From Haematococcus lacustris (Eukaryota; Chlorophyta; Chlorophyceae; Chlamydomonadales; Haematococcaceae): a stretch of DNA of 64,000 nt. Under the pieces are notes generated by a model, which saw only the letters and a list, made by a program, of their open reading frames with translations, had not been told where the DNA came from and did not search any database. Made by a program: the position numbers and the translations under genes. This document shows, one piece after another, positions 9,286 to 18,776 of this stretch (the first letter of the stretch is position 1; each line of letters opens with the position of its first letter). The DNA lies in assembly GCA_030144725.1 (NCBI GenBank), contig JASKMD010000001.1, positions 1,713,923-1,777,922 of the forward strand. The letters run 5' to 3'.

Positions 9286-9785
9286 NNNNNNNNNNNNNNN
9301 NNNNNNNNNNNNNNNNNNNNNNNNNNNNNNNNNNNNNNNNNNNNNNNNNNNNNNNNNNNNNNNNNNNNNNNNNNNNNNNNNNNNNNNNNNNNNNNNNNNN
9401 NNNNNNNNNNNNNNNNNNNNNNNNNNNNNNNNNNNNNNNNNNNNNNNNNNNNNNNNNNNNNNNNNNNNNNNNNNNNNNNNNNNNNNNNNNNNNNNNNNNN
9501 NNNNNNNNNNNNNNNNNNNNNNNNNNNNNNNNNNNNNNNNNNNNNNNNNNNNNNNNNNNNNNNNNNNNNNNNNNNNNNNNNNNNNNNNNNNNNNNNNNNN
9601 NNNNNNNNNNNNNNNNNNNNNNNNNNNNNNNNNNNNNNNNNNNNNNNNNNNNNNNNNNNNNNNNNNNNNNNNNNNNNNNNNNNNNNNNNNNNNNNNNNNN
9701 NNNNNNNNNNNNNNNNNNNNNNNNNNNNNNNNNNNNNNNNNNNNNNNNNNNNNNNNNNNNNNNNNNNNNNNNNNNNNNNNNNNNN
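9286..9785. other. Scaffold gap (500 N)
   Basis: Exactly 500 unknown bases, the usual placeholder for a gap of unknown size. It hides the first 8 bases of the left LTR of Gypsy-A1 and whatever joins LINE-B3 to it, probably part of a CCAGTACTGG array judging by the second copy of the unit. Confidence 0.99.
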
Positions 9786-10007
9786 CGCCAGCCGCTGCCT
9801 TTAATCTTACAGAGTGAGCAGCATGTCGTTGTAATAATTAGCGCCACTGCATTACTACCGCACTCGTCACACAGCAACTGGGCTTGGGTTTAGAACGGGA
9901 CCCCCGGGAGTTGAACCCGAATGGTGGGCAGTGTACAGCCCACCAGTGACCTCCCCAGTCACTCTGCTAAAGTGTGGAATACGGACACGCGGACGCGCGC
10001 CGTTACA
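9786..10007 (-). repeat. 3' LTR of Gypsy-A1 (222 of 230 bp)
   Basis: Identical by eye to the right LTR over its visible length and ends ...GCCGTTACA on the plus strand. The first eight bases fall in the gap. Confidence 0.93.
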
Positions 10008-10021
10008 TTCCTCCCCCTCTT
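10008..10021 (-). other. Polypurine tract of Gypsy-A1
   Basis: AAGAGGGGGAGGAA on the minus strand lies directly against the 3' LTR. This is the expected primer for plus-strand DNA synthesis. The same tract is at 23222-23235 and 36409-36422. Confidence 0.85.
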
Positions 10022-10219
10022 AAGAGATCCGTTCCGCCAAGGTACTTGGGGATAACCCGAGGCACCGAGGCTCGCAGTCTATAGAGACCACTAACAAACA
10101 GACTGACCCATAAGGATACCAATCACCCACAGACAAGCATGCAACACCATAAGGTGTCGCATGGAGGCCATGGTCATAGGACCAGGCCAGGTGACATAAG
10201 TCACTTAGGACAACAAACA

Positions 10220-13200
10220 TCAAGGCAGGTTATGCACAGCCTTATACCTAGACAAGATCTGAGGAGCATCAGCTAGGTTAGCTTCTGGCTCCCAAGTGTT
10301 GTAGGTGTCATCATAGCCAGTCCACTTGACCAGGTACTCCATGCGCTTCTTGAACCGTACCTGCCTGTGATTCAACAGGCTATGCACTTCATAGTGAGGA
10401 GCATCTTCCAACCACTCCAACACAGGAGGGGGGTGGAACCCCTGGCTGCCAGTGTACTTCTTAAGAAGTGACACATGAAACACGGGGTGCAACCTGCTCA
10501 TGGTGGGAGGTAGCTCCAACCTATAGGCAGACTCACCTAGCCTACCTGTGACCTTGAAAGGCCCCACATACCTAGGTAAGAACTTACGTGCTTTGCCTAG
10601 TGCATTGCGCAGGTTCTTGGTGCTCAGCAAGACACTGTCACCCACGCTGAACGTGACATCACGCCTACGCTTATTCTCATACCTTTCTTGGCGGTCCTGA
10701 GCCACCCTCATGCACTCCTGGGCATGCTTCACCTCATGCTCCCACTTCTTGGCAAAGCTCTCAGCGGAGGGCGAGAGGCACGGCCTGGGCAGCTTATGCA
10801 GCATAGGCGTAATGGGTGACTGTCCATAGTTCACCAGGAATGGTGTAGACTGAATGGACTCCTGCCAGGAATTATTGATGGCAAACTCGGCAAAAGCCAG
10901 ATGTCTAGGCCAATCAACCTGGGTAGGCAGGATATAATGTCTAAGCATTTCTTCCACAGTTTGATTAGTACGCTCAGTTTGCCCATTAGACTCTGGATGA
11001 TACGCAGTGCTGAAAGCAGGGTCTACGCCTATCAGCTTCCTGACCTCAATCCAGAACTGATTGTTAAAGGTCGCACCACGATCAGAGATGGTAACTTTAG
11101 ATAGACCATGGTATTTAAATACGTGATCAATGTAAAGTTCAGCAAACTCTTTAGCATCCATGGCCTCAATGCATGGGATTAAGTGAACCATCTTTGACAG
11201 ACGATCCACGACCACACAAATTGAGTCATAGCCATGCACACCGACTGGAAGCTTAACCACCAAATCCATGGTGACAGATTCCCAGCGGTACCCAGGTATA
11301 GACAAGGGATTTAGCAACCCACCAGGAACCTGGCGAGAAGCTTTGTTACGTTGGCATGCATCACAATTAGCCACATAGTGTCTAACATCAGTGCGCATAG
11401 TTTTCCACCAGAACACCCTGCGCACACGCTCCAAGGTCTTGGTGATGCCAACATGGCCAGCATACTTAGCATCATGCATTTCGTGCAAAATATGCTCTCG
11501 CAGCTGAATATCATTAGGGACTATAATAGTGCCTTTATCAAGATGTCGCCACAGTCCCTCCTGGGTCATTTCCCACTCCTCATTAGGTTCAGCAAAGGCG
11601 GGATCAGTGCTATAGGCACTAATTAGCCAATCTGTGGCCTGAGAAGGGTGACCAGGACACTCAGGGAGCTGTGCCTCACAGTCATTAGAGACCGGGTCAG
11701 CCCACCTTACCCGCTTAGGCTCTGATGGCTTTAGAGCATCATCAGAGTCAGCATCATGGTCAGGGTCTGATCCAGCGGCAGGCTGCTGTTCGCTGCCCCC
11801 GCTGCCGCTGCCCAACGGTGTACCCGCACCGGCTTCCTCCCCCTCCTGTAATCTCCGCTTCTGCTGCCTGGTCGTCACCAGGATTTTGTCAGTATCAGTC
11901 TTAGCCGTCGCTGAAGTTACTGGAATACGTGACAGTGGGTCTGCAGGATTAGTGTTGCCAGGTAGGTATTTGATGGTGTAATCAAATCGGGACAGGAATT
12001 CCAACCAGCGGCTCTGCCTACGGGACAGTGTAGACTGCGTAGGTAGGGCCTCTAGAGGGCGGTGATCAGTATACAGTGTGAATTGCACACCTTCAAGGTA
12101 GCATCGCCACTGTGTACACGCAGCAATAATAGCCAGTGTTTCCTGCTCCCCAGTGGTATAATTCTTTTCAGCCTTTGTAAGCTTACGAGAATAATAAGCA
12201 AGGGGATAACCATCCTGCATCAAGACTGCCCCGACACCCAGTAATGAAGCGTCACAGTAGACTTGGAAAGGTTTGGTTGTATCAGGAAGGCGGAGCATAG
12301 GCACCCGCATGACTGCCTGCTTTACAGCGTTGAAGGCATCTAACTGAGGTTTAGGCCACTCCTCCCAGTTAAAAGATTTGCCCTCAGGTCCAGTCAGATT
12401 AGTGAGTGGAGCTGCAATGGCACTGAAATTATGTACAAATTTACGTACATAATTGGCCATGCCAAGGAATGACTGCAAGGCTGTCAGGTTCGTAGGAACA
12501 GGCCAGTCTTTTATTGCAGCCACCTTGCTGGGGTCTACAGCTACACCATCTTTAGAGATGATGTGACCCAGGAAAGGTAAAGACTCCTTCATAAAATCAC
12601 ACTTAGAAAGTTTAGCAAAGTATTTGTGTTTCCTCAACAATTTAAATACTTCACGAAGGTGGACGAGGTGTTCCTTGATAGACTTGGACATGATTAGAAT
12701 GTCATCAAGGTATACAAGGGCACACTTGTCAATCACCTCGGCAAATGCCTGGTTCATGGCACGTTGAAACGTGGCCGGTGCATTGGTTAAACCAAAGCAC
12801 AGAACTTTGTATTGGTAATGACCTATGGGTGTCCTAAACGCAGTTTTAGGAATATCTTCATCAGGGATCCTGATCTGATGGTAACCAGCCTGGAGATCCA
12901 GGGAAGAGAACACGGTCATACCGGAAAGTTTATCAAATAGATCATCAATCCTGGGTAGAGGGTATTGGTCACGGATGGTGAGCTTATTGAGTTGACGATA
13001 GTCTACGCACATACGTAGTTCTCCAGTTTTCTTTTTTACAAAAAGAACGGGCGCTGCATAAGGGGATGTGCTAGGCTCAATCAACCCTTTGGATAGCATG
13101 TCAGTGACCTGTTTCTTAACCTCATCCTGTTCTGGCTTACTCATCCTATAACTGGGCCTGGCAGGAGGCTTAGCACCTTCCTGCAAGGGAATGGAATGCC

Positions 13201-14164
13201 CCACGTTACGCGCAGGAGGCAACCCAGTTATAGGCTGAAACACATCAGAGTACTCCATAAGGAGGCTCTTCAGCTGTGCAGCCTGCTCAGGGGGTACACC
13301 AGGTGGGTCTTGCAAGTTCTCATAAGAGACCAATGCCACCACACCTGTACCACCTTGCTTGAGCCATCTTGCAGCCTCTTTGGCAGACAAGGGTGTAGAG
13401 ACACCGCTTGGGCCAGGCTCAAGGAAACCAGGGGGTATAGCATAAGCTTCTTTTACAGGGTTTACAGTAGATTGAGACTCAACTGTACAGTTCACTGACC
13501 CACCTTTGTTGATAGCTGAAGGTAGTAGCACAGGACTGCCCTTAGGGGTACGCAGGGTAAGGGACTTGTCGATGTAGTCGACCAGTGCCCCCTGCACAGT
13601 AAGCCAGTCAGCACCCAGCAGAATGTCATACTCATGCACCAGTTCAGGCATCACAGTCAAGTTACAAAAGCAGCTGAATTGCTGAATGGACAGGTGTGCC
13701 TTGACATAATGCGTGCAATACACCGGTTGATTATTGGCAACTTCATAACGAAGAGCCACCGGGTACTCATACAGCTTCAGCTTGTGCTTAGACACAAACA
13801 TGTGACTGATGAACGAGTCATCAGCACCACCGTCAGCAAGGCAAAAGCACTTGTGATCATGGTTAAGGGTGCCAGAAAACCTGAATCTCACCTTGCCATC
13901 ACGTCCAACCATCCCAAGTACATGTGCCTGTTGGTACCGAGCCTCAGAAGGCACAGCAGTCTTACATGGCACATCACTTAACACAGAACATGGCAGTCCT
14001 GTTGGCAGGGCAGGCTGGGACATATCAGGGCAGGCTAACAAAGGAACCTGAGTTGAGTTGGCCTTAGGCTTACTCACACTCCTTGCTCCTACAACTGCAG
14101 CATCATTCAACAGTTGCTCAGGTTCAGACACAGCACAGATCTGGCTGTCTGGCTGCGCAACACT
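10220..14164 (-). CDS. pol: Gypsy-A1 pol: protease, RT, RNase H, integrase, chromodomain
   Basis: The frame is open from the codon after the gag UGA (14164) to 10220. There is no ATG near the start; numbering here is from the GTG at 14131 (1,303 codons). Domains: aspartic protease ADGGADDSF (D100); RT with LDLQAGYHQI (D412) and YLDD (474-477); RNase H YCDAS (D627) and YTDHRPLEAL (D689); integrase zinc finger ending CDACQ (C923, C926); integrase core D956, D1017, E1053 in D,D-35-E spacing; C-terminal chromodomain at about 1235-1295 with EYLVKWTGY and NTWEP. It makes element cDNA and inserts it, and chromodomains of this class bind modified histone tails. Expression as Gag-Pol through the UGA is inferred. 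Confidence 0.93.
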   Translation of the reverse strand, partial: SVAQPDSQICAVSEPEQLLNDAAVVGARSVSKPKANSTQVPLLACPDMSQPALPTGLPCSVLSDVPCKTAVPSEARYQQAHVLGMVGRDGKVRFRFSGTLNHDHKCFCLADGGADDSFISHMFVSKHKLKLYEYPVALRYEVANNQPVYCTHYVKAHLSIQQFSCFCNLTVMPELVHEYDILLGADWLTVQGALVDYIDKSLTLRTPKGSPVLLPSAINKGGSVNCTVESQSTVNPVKEAYAIPPGFLEPGPSGVSTPLSAKEAARWLKQGGTGVVALVSYENLQDPPGVPPEQAAQLKSLLMEYSDVFQPITGLPPARNVGHSIPLQEGAKPPARPSYRMSKPEQDEVKKQVTDMLSKGLIEPSTSPYAAPVLFVKKKTGELRMCVDYRQLNKLTIRDQYPLPRIDDLFDKLSGMTVFSSLDLQAGYHQIRIPDEDIPKTAFRTPIGHYQYKVLCFGLTNAPATFQRAMNQAFAEVIDKCALVYLDDILIMSKSIKEHLVHLREVFKLLRKHKYFAKLSKCDFMKESLPFLGHIISKDGVAVDPSKVAAIKDWPVPTNLTALQSFLGMANYVRKFVHNFSAIAAPLTNLTGPEGKSFNWEEWPKPQLDAFNAVKQAVMRVPMLRLPDTTKPFQVYCDASLLGVGAVLMQDGYPLAYYSRKLTKAEKNYTTGEQETLAIIAACTQWRCYLEGVQFTLYTDHRPLEALPTQSTLSRRQSRWLEFLSRFDYTIKYLPGNTNPADPLSRIPVTSATAKTDTDKILVTTRQQKRRLQEGEEAGAGTPLGSGSGGSEQQPAAGSDPDHDADSDDALKPSEPKRVRWADPVSNDCEAQLPECPGHPSQATDWLISAYSTDPAFAEPNEEWEMTQEGLWRHLDKGTIIVPNDIQLREHILHEMHDAKYAGHVGITKTLERVRRVFWWKTMRTDVRHYVANCDACQRNKASRQVPGGLLNPLSIPGYRWESVTMDLVVKLPVGVHGYDSICVVVDRLSKMVHLIPCIEAMDAKEFAELYIDHVFKYHGLSKVTISDRGATFNNQFWIEVRKLIGVDPAFSTAYHPESNGQTERTNQTVEEMLRHYILPTQVDWPRHLAFAEFAINNSWQESIQSTPFLVNYGQSPITPMLHKLPRPCLSPSAESFAKKWEHEVKHAQECMRVAQDRQERYENKRRRDVTFSVGDSVLLSTKNLRNALGKARKFLPRYVGPFKVTGRLGESAYRLELPPTMSRLHPVFHVSLLKKYTGSQGFHPPPVLEWLEDAPHYEVHSLLNHRQVRFKKRMEYLVKWTGYDDTYNTWEPEANLADAPQILSRYKAVHNLP

Positions 14165-14167
14165 TCA
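14165..14167 (-). other. In-frame UGA between gag and pol (candidate readthrough stop)
   Basis: Gag ends ...VGR-TGA and pol continues in the same frame with SVAQPDSQ. The stop codon and its context (CGC TGA AGT GTT GCG) are the same in all three Gypsy-A copies (also 27379-27381 and 41095-41097), although the third copy differs elsewhere. Pol has no nearby AUG, so suppression of this stop is the simplest way to make Gag-Pol. Confidence 0.6.
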
Positions 14168-15718
14168 GCGGCCCACAGCAATTCGAGCAGACTGAGAGCG
14201 CCGGCCCTTAGGCTGAGCAGGTGGAGGACGCTGCTCAGGCTCAGACTCAGACTCCTCTGGCTCAGAGGGAGGCTTAGAGTCAGACTTCTGCCCAGGCTTC
14301 TTGGCACCGTTAGGTGGGTTCTGGTAGCCAGATCTGCGGCGGGCTTCAGTAGCAGTGTACTGCTGGAACGGGCAGGGCCAGTTGGACAGGTGACCAGGAT
14401 GGTAGCACTTGTAACAGTACTGGCCAGGCTCAGGGCGAGGAGAGGCCCACAGGTTGACTTTCCTGGGGCGCTTGCTACCACCAGCAGGACCAGGAGGGGG
14501 ACCACAGCCCCTCCTGCCTGGGCGAGCACCTCCACCCATAGCCGCCACAGCCTGCACAGCATGGACACCATTAGACACAGCACCCTTAGATGGTGTTGTG
14601 GTGGCCAGCATGACAATGTTCCTCTGCGCCTGCCGAGCAGCATCAATGGCCTGAGACAGAGTGGGGTCCTTGAAAGGAGCCAGATCCTTCAAAACAGCAG
14701 TCTGCAAAGCAGGGCTGAGACCTCTGGTAAACACCATGCACAGCAAAGGTTGGCACATGCTGTCAGAACCTGCAATCAGCAAGTTGTTTCTGAAGGCAAT
14801 GATATAGCTGCCCAAGAGCATGCCAGTGGTCATCTGAAGAGACCCGTCAATGAGCTTGGTACGAGCCACATTGCAGTCATCCCTAAGATCATCGCCTGTG
14901 TATTCACAGAAGGCGGAACGAAGGTAAGCCCAGTCAGGTGCGTCAGCATACAAAGCAGCATATGCGTCTTTGACTGAGGGGTACCAGGTGTTGCGGGCTG
15001 TGCCAGTCAAAAAAGCAGGCATAGCAGACGCAACATCAAGCCTGTAGCGAGCACAGTGACGTTCTAAGTCGTCACAAAACGCAGAGGCTCTGCGATGAGT
15101 AGCACTGCAAGCATCAGTCCATTTGTCGGGACCTGGTATAGACCTGGCACTCAGCGACAAAGGCATAGGCAGTTCTGAAACAGGAGGGCCCATAGGGACA
15201 GCTCGTTCCCTCTGCCCGTTGTTCCCCGCAGGTCGATCAGGCAACGCAGACGCATCAGGCCTACCCGCTGGATCTGACCTAGGGCCTGTAGGAGCTCGAG
15301 GCCTTACTTGAGTGTTGATGGTGGAGAGCGTCTGCCGCATAGCCTCGTTCTCAGCCGTCAGCTGGGCTTGGCGTTGCTCCAGCTCCTCAATGTACTCCAA
15401 ATCTCCTCCAGTGTAGCGTCCTGGCGGCACGTCCATCTCGCCTTCCTCGATGCCTTCACCAAGAGCATCGCCAAGGCCGCCACCAGGGCCGTCTTCAGGG
15501 GCCATAGAGCCGCCTGACGGGGTGTTAAACACCGCCTTGAACTTCTCACGCATGGCTGGATTAGCCTGTGCGGCTTCGATGAGCTTGTCCATCATATCGA
15601 ACGCTGTTTCCAGTGGAGTTGTAACAGGCGGGGCTGTGGTAACACCAGACCCGGCGTTGGAGTTGCCAGGAGGCTCTTTGTCCGTCATGTTGCTGTGTGT
15701 ACGTCGGTCGGAAACCAT
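14165..15718 (-). CDS. gag: Gypsy-A1 Gag
   Basis: 517 codons from the first ATG at 15718, only two bases after the 5' LTR. That ATG overlaps the primer-binding site, so the next in-frame ATG at 15688 (MTDKEPP) is an equally likely start. A coiled-coil segment at about residues 110-135 (LEYIEELEQRQAQLTAENEA) precedes the central Gag domain (DKWTD...RYRLDVA...FLTG.A...W). A zinc knuckle near residue 440, CYKCYHPGHLSNWPC, has CX2CX4HX5C spacing, one residue longer than the usual CCHC. The tail is basic and Pro/Glu-rich. The role is particle assembly and RNA packaging. Confidence 0.9.
   Translation of the reverse strand: MVSDRRTHSNMTDKEPPGNSNAGSGVTTAPPVTTPLETAFDMMDKLIEAAQANPAMREKFKAVFNTPSGGSMAPEDGPGGGLGDALGEGIEEGEMDVPPGRYTGGDLEYIEELEQRQAQLTAENEAMRQTLSTINTQVRPRAPTGPRSDPAGRPDASALPDRPAGNNGQRERAVPMGPPVSELPMPLSLSARSIPGPDKWTDACSATHRRASAFCDDLERHCARYRLDVASAMPAFLTGTARNTWYPSVKDAYAALYADAPDWAYLRSAFCEYTGDDLRDDCNVARTKLIDGSLQMTTGMLLGSYIIAFRNNLLIAGSDSMCQPLLCMVFTRGLSPALQTAVLKDLAPFKDPTLSQAIDAARQAQRNIVMLATTTPSKGAVSNGVHAVQAVAAMGGGARPGRRGCGPPPGPAGGSKRPRKVNLWASPRPEPGQYCYKCYHPGHLSNWPCPFQQYTATEARRRSGYQNPPNGAKKPGQKSDSKPPSEPEESESEPEQRPPPAQPKGRRSQSARIAVGR
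15706..15717 (-). other. Putative primer-binding site of Gypsy-A1
   Basis: Two bases after the 5' LTR the element reads TGGTTTCCGACC. TGG is the expected start of a tRNA-primed site. Gypsy-B has TGGTTTCC at the same 2-base offset, so both may use a tRNA ending GGAAACCA. The tRNA was not identified. Confidence 0.5.
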
Positions 15719-15719
15719 C

Positions 15720-15949
15720 TGTCACGGCGCCAGCCGCTGCCTTTAATCTTACAGAGTGAGCAGCATGTCGTTGTAATAATTAGCGCCACTGCATTACTAC
15801 CGCACTCGTCACACAGCAACTGGGCTTGGGTTTAGAACGGGACCCCCGGGAGTTGAACCCGAATGGTGGGCAGTGTACAGCCCACCAGTGACCTCCCCAG
15901 TCACTCTGCTAAAGTGTGGAATACGGACACGCGGACGCGCGCCGTTACA
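15720..15949 (-). repeat. 5' LTR of Gypsy-A1 with tRNA-like arms
   Basis: 230 bp, TGTAACGG...GCCGTGACA in element orientation. Inside lie three adjacent hairpins: GTGAC/GTCAC (15888-15904), an 8-bp stem with 8-base loop (15864-15887), and a T-arm-like stem with loop TTCAACT (15846-15862). A B-box-like GGTTCAACTCC and an A-box-like TAGCAGAGTGAC are about 40 bases apart. No acceptor stem is visible, so it is not a tRNA gene. Confidence 0.9.
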
Positions 15950-16366
15950 TTGGGGGTGGACCAGTACTGGTTGGGGGGTGGACCAGTACTGGTTGGGGGT
16001 GGACCAGTACTGGTTGGGGGTGGACCAGTACTGGTTGGAGATGGACCAGTACTGGTTGGGGATGAACCAGTACTTGTTGGGGGCCGGACCAGTACTGGTT
16101 GGGAGTGGACCAGTACTGGTTGGGGGTGAACCAGTACTGGTTGGGGGTGGACCAGTACTGGTTGGGGGTGGACCAGTACTGGTTGGGGGTGAACCAGTAC
16201 TGGTTTGGGGAGGACCAGTACTGGTTGGGGGTGGACCAGTACTGGTTGGGGGTGGACCAGTACTGGTTGGGGACGAACCAGTACTGGTTGGGGGCCGGAC
16301 CAGTACTGGTTGGGGGCCGGACCAGTACTGGTTTGGCGTGGACCAGTACTGGTTGGGGGTGAAACG
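15950..16366. repeat. Tandem array of 21-bp units with palindrome CCAGTACTGG
   Basis: About 20 copies of a 21-bp unit made of TTGGGGGTGGA and the perfect palindrome CCAGTACTGG, with substitutions mainly in the spacer. Because 21 is a multiple of three, all frames read through as repeat peptides; these are not genes. Gypsy-A1 is inserted in this array. Confidence 0.95.
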
Positions 16367-17300
16367 AACAGAGTAATGACTCGAAATTTCAGAAAGTCGC
16401 AGTGGTCAGCTTACAACATGCCGATTTGTGCAAGGATGTACTTTTCTGTGACTGGCTAGAGAGAGGAACGCACCTCCCACATAACCCTGCGCGTTTGATG
16501 CAATGTCCGGTCATTACTAGCCCCACGACGGTCTTCCGACACCGCCTGCACCAATGAAAGGCTCGCGGAGCAAGCCTGGCGGGCTGAATTTAGATTGTAC
16601 TTCTGGCTCGATAGCAGGCGCAGCTCCATCACTGATGCCGCTACATACCACTAGAACAACCGGTTGTGAGCAGCTGAGGTGTGTCCGCGCTCGCTCGCGT
16701 GAATGGACTCTGATGCAAGGATTAAAGCGCCGCTTGCCAGTAGATGCGGAGTAATTCGCAGGTGCTAATGCAACAAACGCTACCGAAATCGGTGCACCTT
16801 GTAGCGAGTACTTGCATGAAGATTACCAACCCCATGTTGGGACATCCTGACTGTCAGTAGCCTTTACAATGATGAGCTCGCAGCCCGGTTAGTTTCCAAC
16901 TCATGCTGCATCTTGGTGTAGCATGAGGGCTGTGGGGTTCTCCCCACGATTTCGGCCTGGGCAAAAACCGAAAAAGTGCGGGGAGGGGAGTGAGCGCAGA
17001 AAGCCACGGGAACCGCAGGCTGCGGGCTAGAGGCGTGGGCCAAGCGGCTGGTGAGGTCGCGGGGTCGAGAAGCTCCCTAAACAGCGGGGCCGAAAATCCA
17101 AGGTGTGTCGCATGGGAAGTCTCGTCGTGTAGCAAGTTGCGCAGCAAGACGGGTGAGGATGAAGCGTGTAGTATTGCGGGATGCTGAAAGCTAGTTTTGA
17201 GCTGACTGGTTGACTGGTCCGCAGGTCCGCGAAGAGGTCAACGAAAAGCTGAGGTGCAGCAGCGCTGACTGACTGCTTGACAGTCCCTTAGTGCTAGGCA
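16367..17300. other. No recognisable gene
   Basis: About 930 bp of moderate GC sequence. Short ORFs are present on both strands, but none has a domain, composition or splice pattern I can support. Confidence 0.6.
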
Positions 17301-17584
17301 GGAGCAGCTGTGCTACAAAGAGGAGCAGCTGTGCTACAAAGAGGAGCAGCTGTGCTGTAGAGAGGAGCAGCTGTGGTGCTGGGCAGGAGCAGGTGTGCTA
17401 TAGAGCAGAACAGCTGTGGTGCTGGGCAGGAGCAGGTGTGCTATAGAGCAGAGCAGCTGTGGTGCTGGGCAGGAGCAGCTGTGGTGCCAGGCAGGAGCCA
17501 GCTGTGGTGCTAGGTAGGAGCAGCTGTGGTGCTGGGCAGGAGCAGGTGTGCTATAGAGCAGAGCAGCTGTGGTGCTGGGCAGGA
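17301..17584. repeat. Degenerate GGAGCAGCTGTG tandem repeat
   Basis: About ten units built on GGAGCAG(C/G)TGTG alternate the tails CTACAAAGA, CTATAGAGCAGA and GTGCTGGGCA. Unit lengths vary from about 20 to 45 bp. CAGCTG is itself a palindrome. 17585-17870 downstream shows no gene. Confidence 0.85.
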
Positions 17585-17870
17585 CTGCTACATAGCAACT
17601 GTAAGGCTAGGTAATGGCAGCAGTATGGCTGATGGGCAATGGTGTTGACCATGACTGTCAAGCATAGACAGCCCCTTACATGTGTTTCCTCTTCATTTTA
17701 ATCCAACACACTCGCAGAAAAGATTGCATTATAGGTGCCACCTAAGGGTACTTTTTTTTTTGATGGAAGGCTGCAGTTGCTCATAAGCAAGCCAACGCTG
17801 TTGAAAAAAAAATTAACTCCAAGTGGCTGCCGAGATTCGAGCGTTGGCCTGTCGTGCCGTTTTGAGAGGC

Positions 17871-17969
17871 AACCAGTACTGGTTGAGGTCCAGTACTGGT
17901 TGCTAACCAGTACTGGACCTCAACCAGTACTGGTTGGCATCCAGTACTGGTTGCCATCCAGTACTGGTT
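17871..17969. repeat. Short CCAGTACTGG cluster
   Basis: Six CCAGTACTGG palindromes with AAC/GTT flanks in both orientations, separate from the long arrays. Confidence 0.9.
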
Positions 17970-18324
17970 GTCAGCTTTGGCAGAGTTAGGGCATGGAGAT
18001 ATCAAAGTTTCCGCGTATCACATTCAAGCCTTCCCAATAGTACTACTTGCATCGCTGGTCTTAGCGCTTCGCTGGAAGCTCCCCAACGGCTGTCTACGTC
18101 GATGTGCGATGTGCGATGTCCAGTCGATGTGCGCTACAATGTGCGCTTGTGATGGGTTGACAACTCTCAATACTGCCTAGTCTTTCTGACGTGCGATGTC
18201 TAGTCGATGTGCGCTATCATGTGCGCTTGTAATGGGTTAACATCTCTCTATAATGTCAAGTCCTATTCATTTTATCGACGTTTGTAATGTTGACGTAGGT
18301 ACAAGTGACGGGTAGTGCTTATGT

Positions 18325-18598
18325 CAGGGCTAGGGTTACGGTTATGGTTAGGACTAGGGCTAGGTTTAGGGCTAGGGTTAGCGCTAGGGTTAGGGCTAGG
18401 GCTAGGGCTAGGGCTAGGGCTAGGGCTAGGGCTAGGGCTAGGGCTAGGGCTAGGGCTAGGGCTAGGGCTAGGGCTAGGGCTAGGGCTAGGGCTAGGGCTA
18501 GGGCTAGGGCACGACATGACGTGTGGAGGGGTTGGGTTAGGGTTAGGGCTAGGGCTAGGGCTTGGGCTAGGGCTAGGGCTAGGGATAGGGCTTGGGGT
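18325..18598. repeat. Interstitial telomere-like (GGGCTA)n tract
   Basis: A run of GGGCTA hexamers with scattered GGGTTA, GGGTTT and GGACTA variants, split by a short unique spacer at about 18510-18532. It resembles TTAGGG-type telomere repeats in which T has drifted to C in most units. The long ORFs across it (RARARA or GLGLGL) are artefacts. Upstream, 18090-18245 holds two diverged copies of a block with GTGCGATGT. Confidence 0.9.
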
Positions 18599-18776
18599 AT
18601 GGCTAATGAATATTTTCACTAGATGACATGTATTGGCGCTGGGTGTATCTTCACTAGTGTTTCATGGTTGTGTATTGCTAAGCATCACATATACGGAGTG
18701 CAGCATCTGTCTAACTTTTGCATGATGCCATGTGTTCATCACGATTGCTTGTTTCTTATTGGCCTGTTTTGAATCT

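Larger units (their letters stand above)
9786..15949 (-). mobile_element. Gypsy-A1: Ty3/gypsy chromovirus (left LTR clipped by gap)
   Basis: A complete-looking LTR retrotransposon in minus orientation: 5' LTR 15949-15720, gag, UGA, pol, polypurine tract and 3' LTR 10007-9786, which lacks its last 8 bases in the gap. The LTR is 230 bp, TG...CA. The right flank is TTGGG. The second copy shows TTGGG on both sides, so this is the target duplication, placing the insertion inside a CCAGTACTGG array. All protein domains are intact. Confidence 0.93.

Noticed and set aside
9189..9893. ORFs spanning the N gap
   Set aside because: Most of their length is unknown sequence.
14114..14977. 287-residue plus-strand ORF antisense to gag (also in copies 2 and 3)
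   Set aside because: Antisense to well-supported Gag coding; Arg/Leu-rich composition reflects the opposite strand.
15839..15911. A tRNA gene in the LTR
   Set aside because: No pairing acceptor stem, and the middle arm is too long. Kept only as a tRNA-like finding.
15950..16366. CRISPR-like array
   Set aside because: Units are 21 bp with no unique spacers; the locus is eukaryotic and has no cas genes.
16854..17147. 97-residue minus ORF in the duplicated unit
   Set aside because: No domain, no homologous copy outside the duplication and no splice support.
18272..18626. ORFs of Ser-Pro, Arg-Ala or Gly-Leu repeats
   Set aside because: Artefacts of the (GGGCTA)n hexamer tract.
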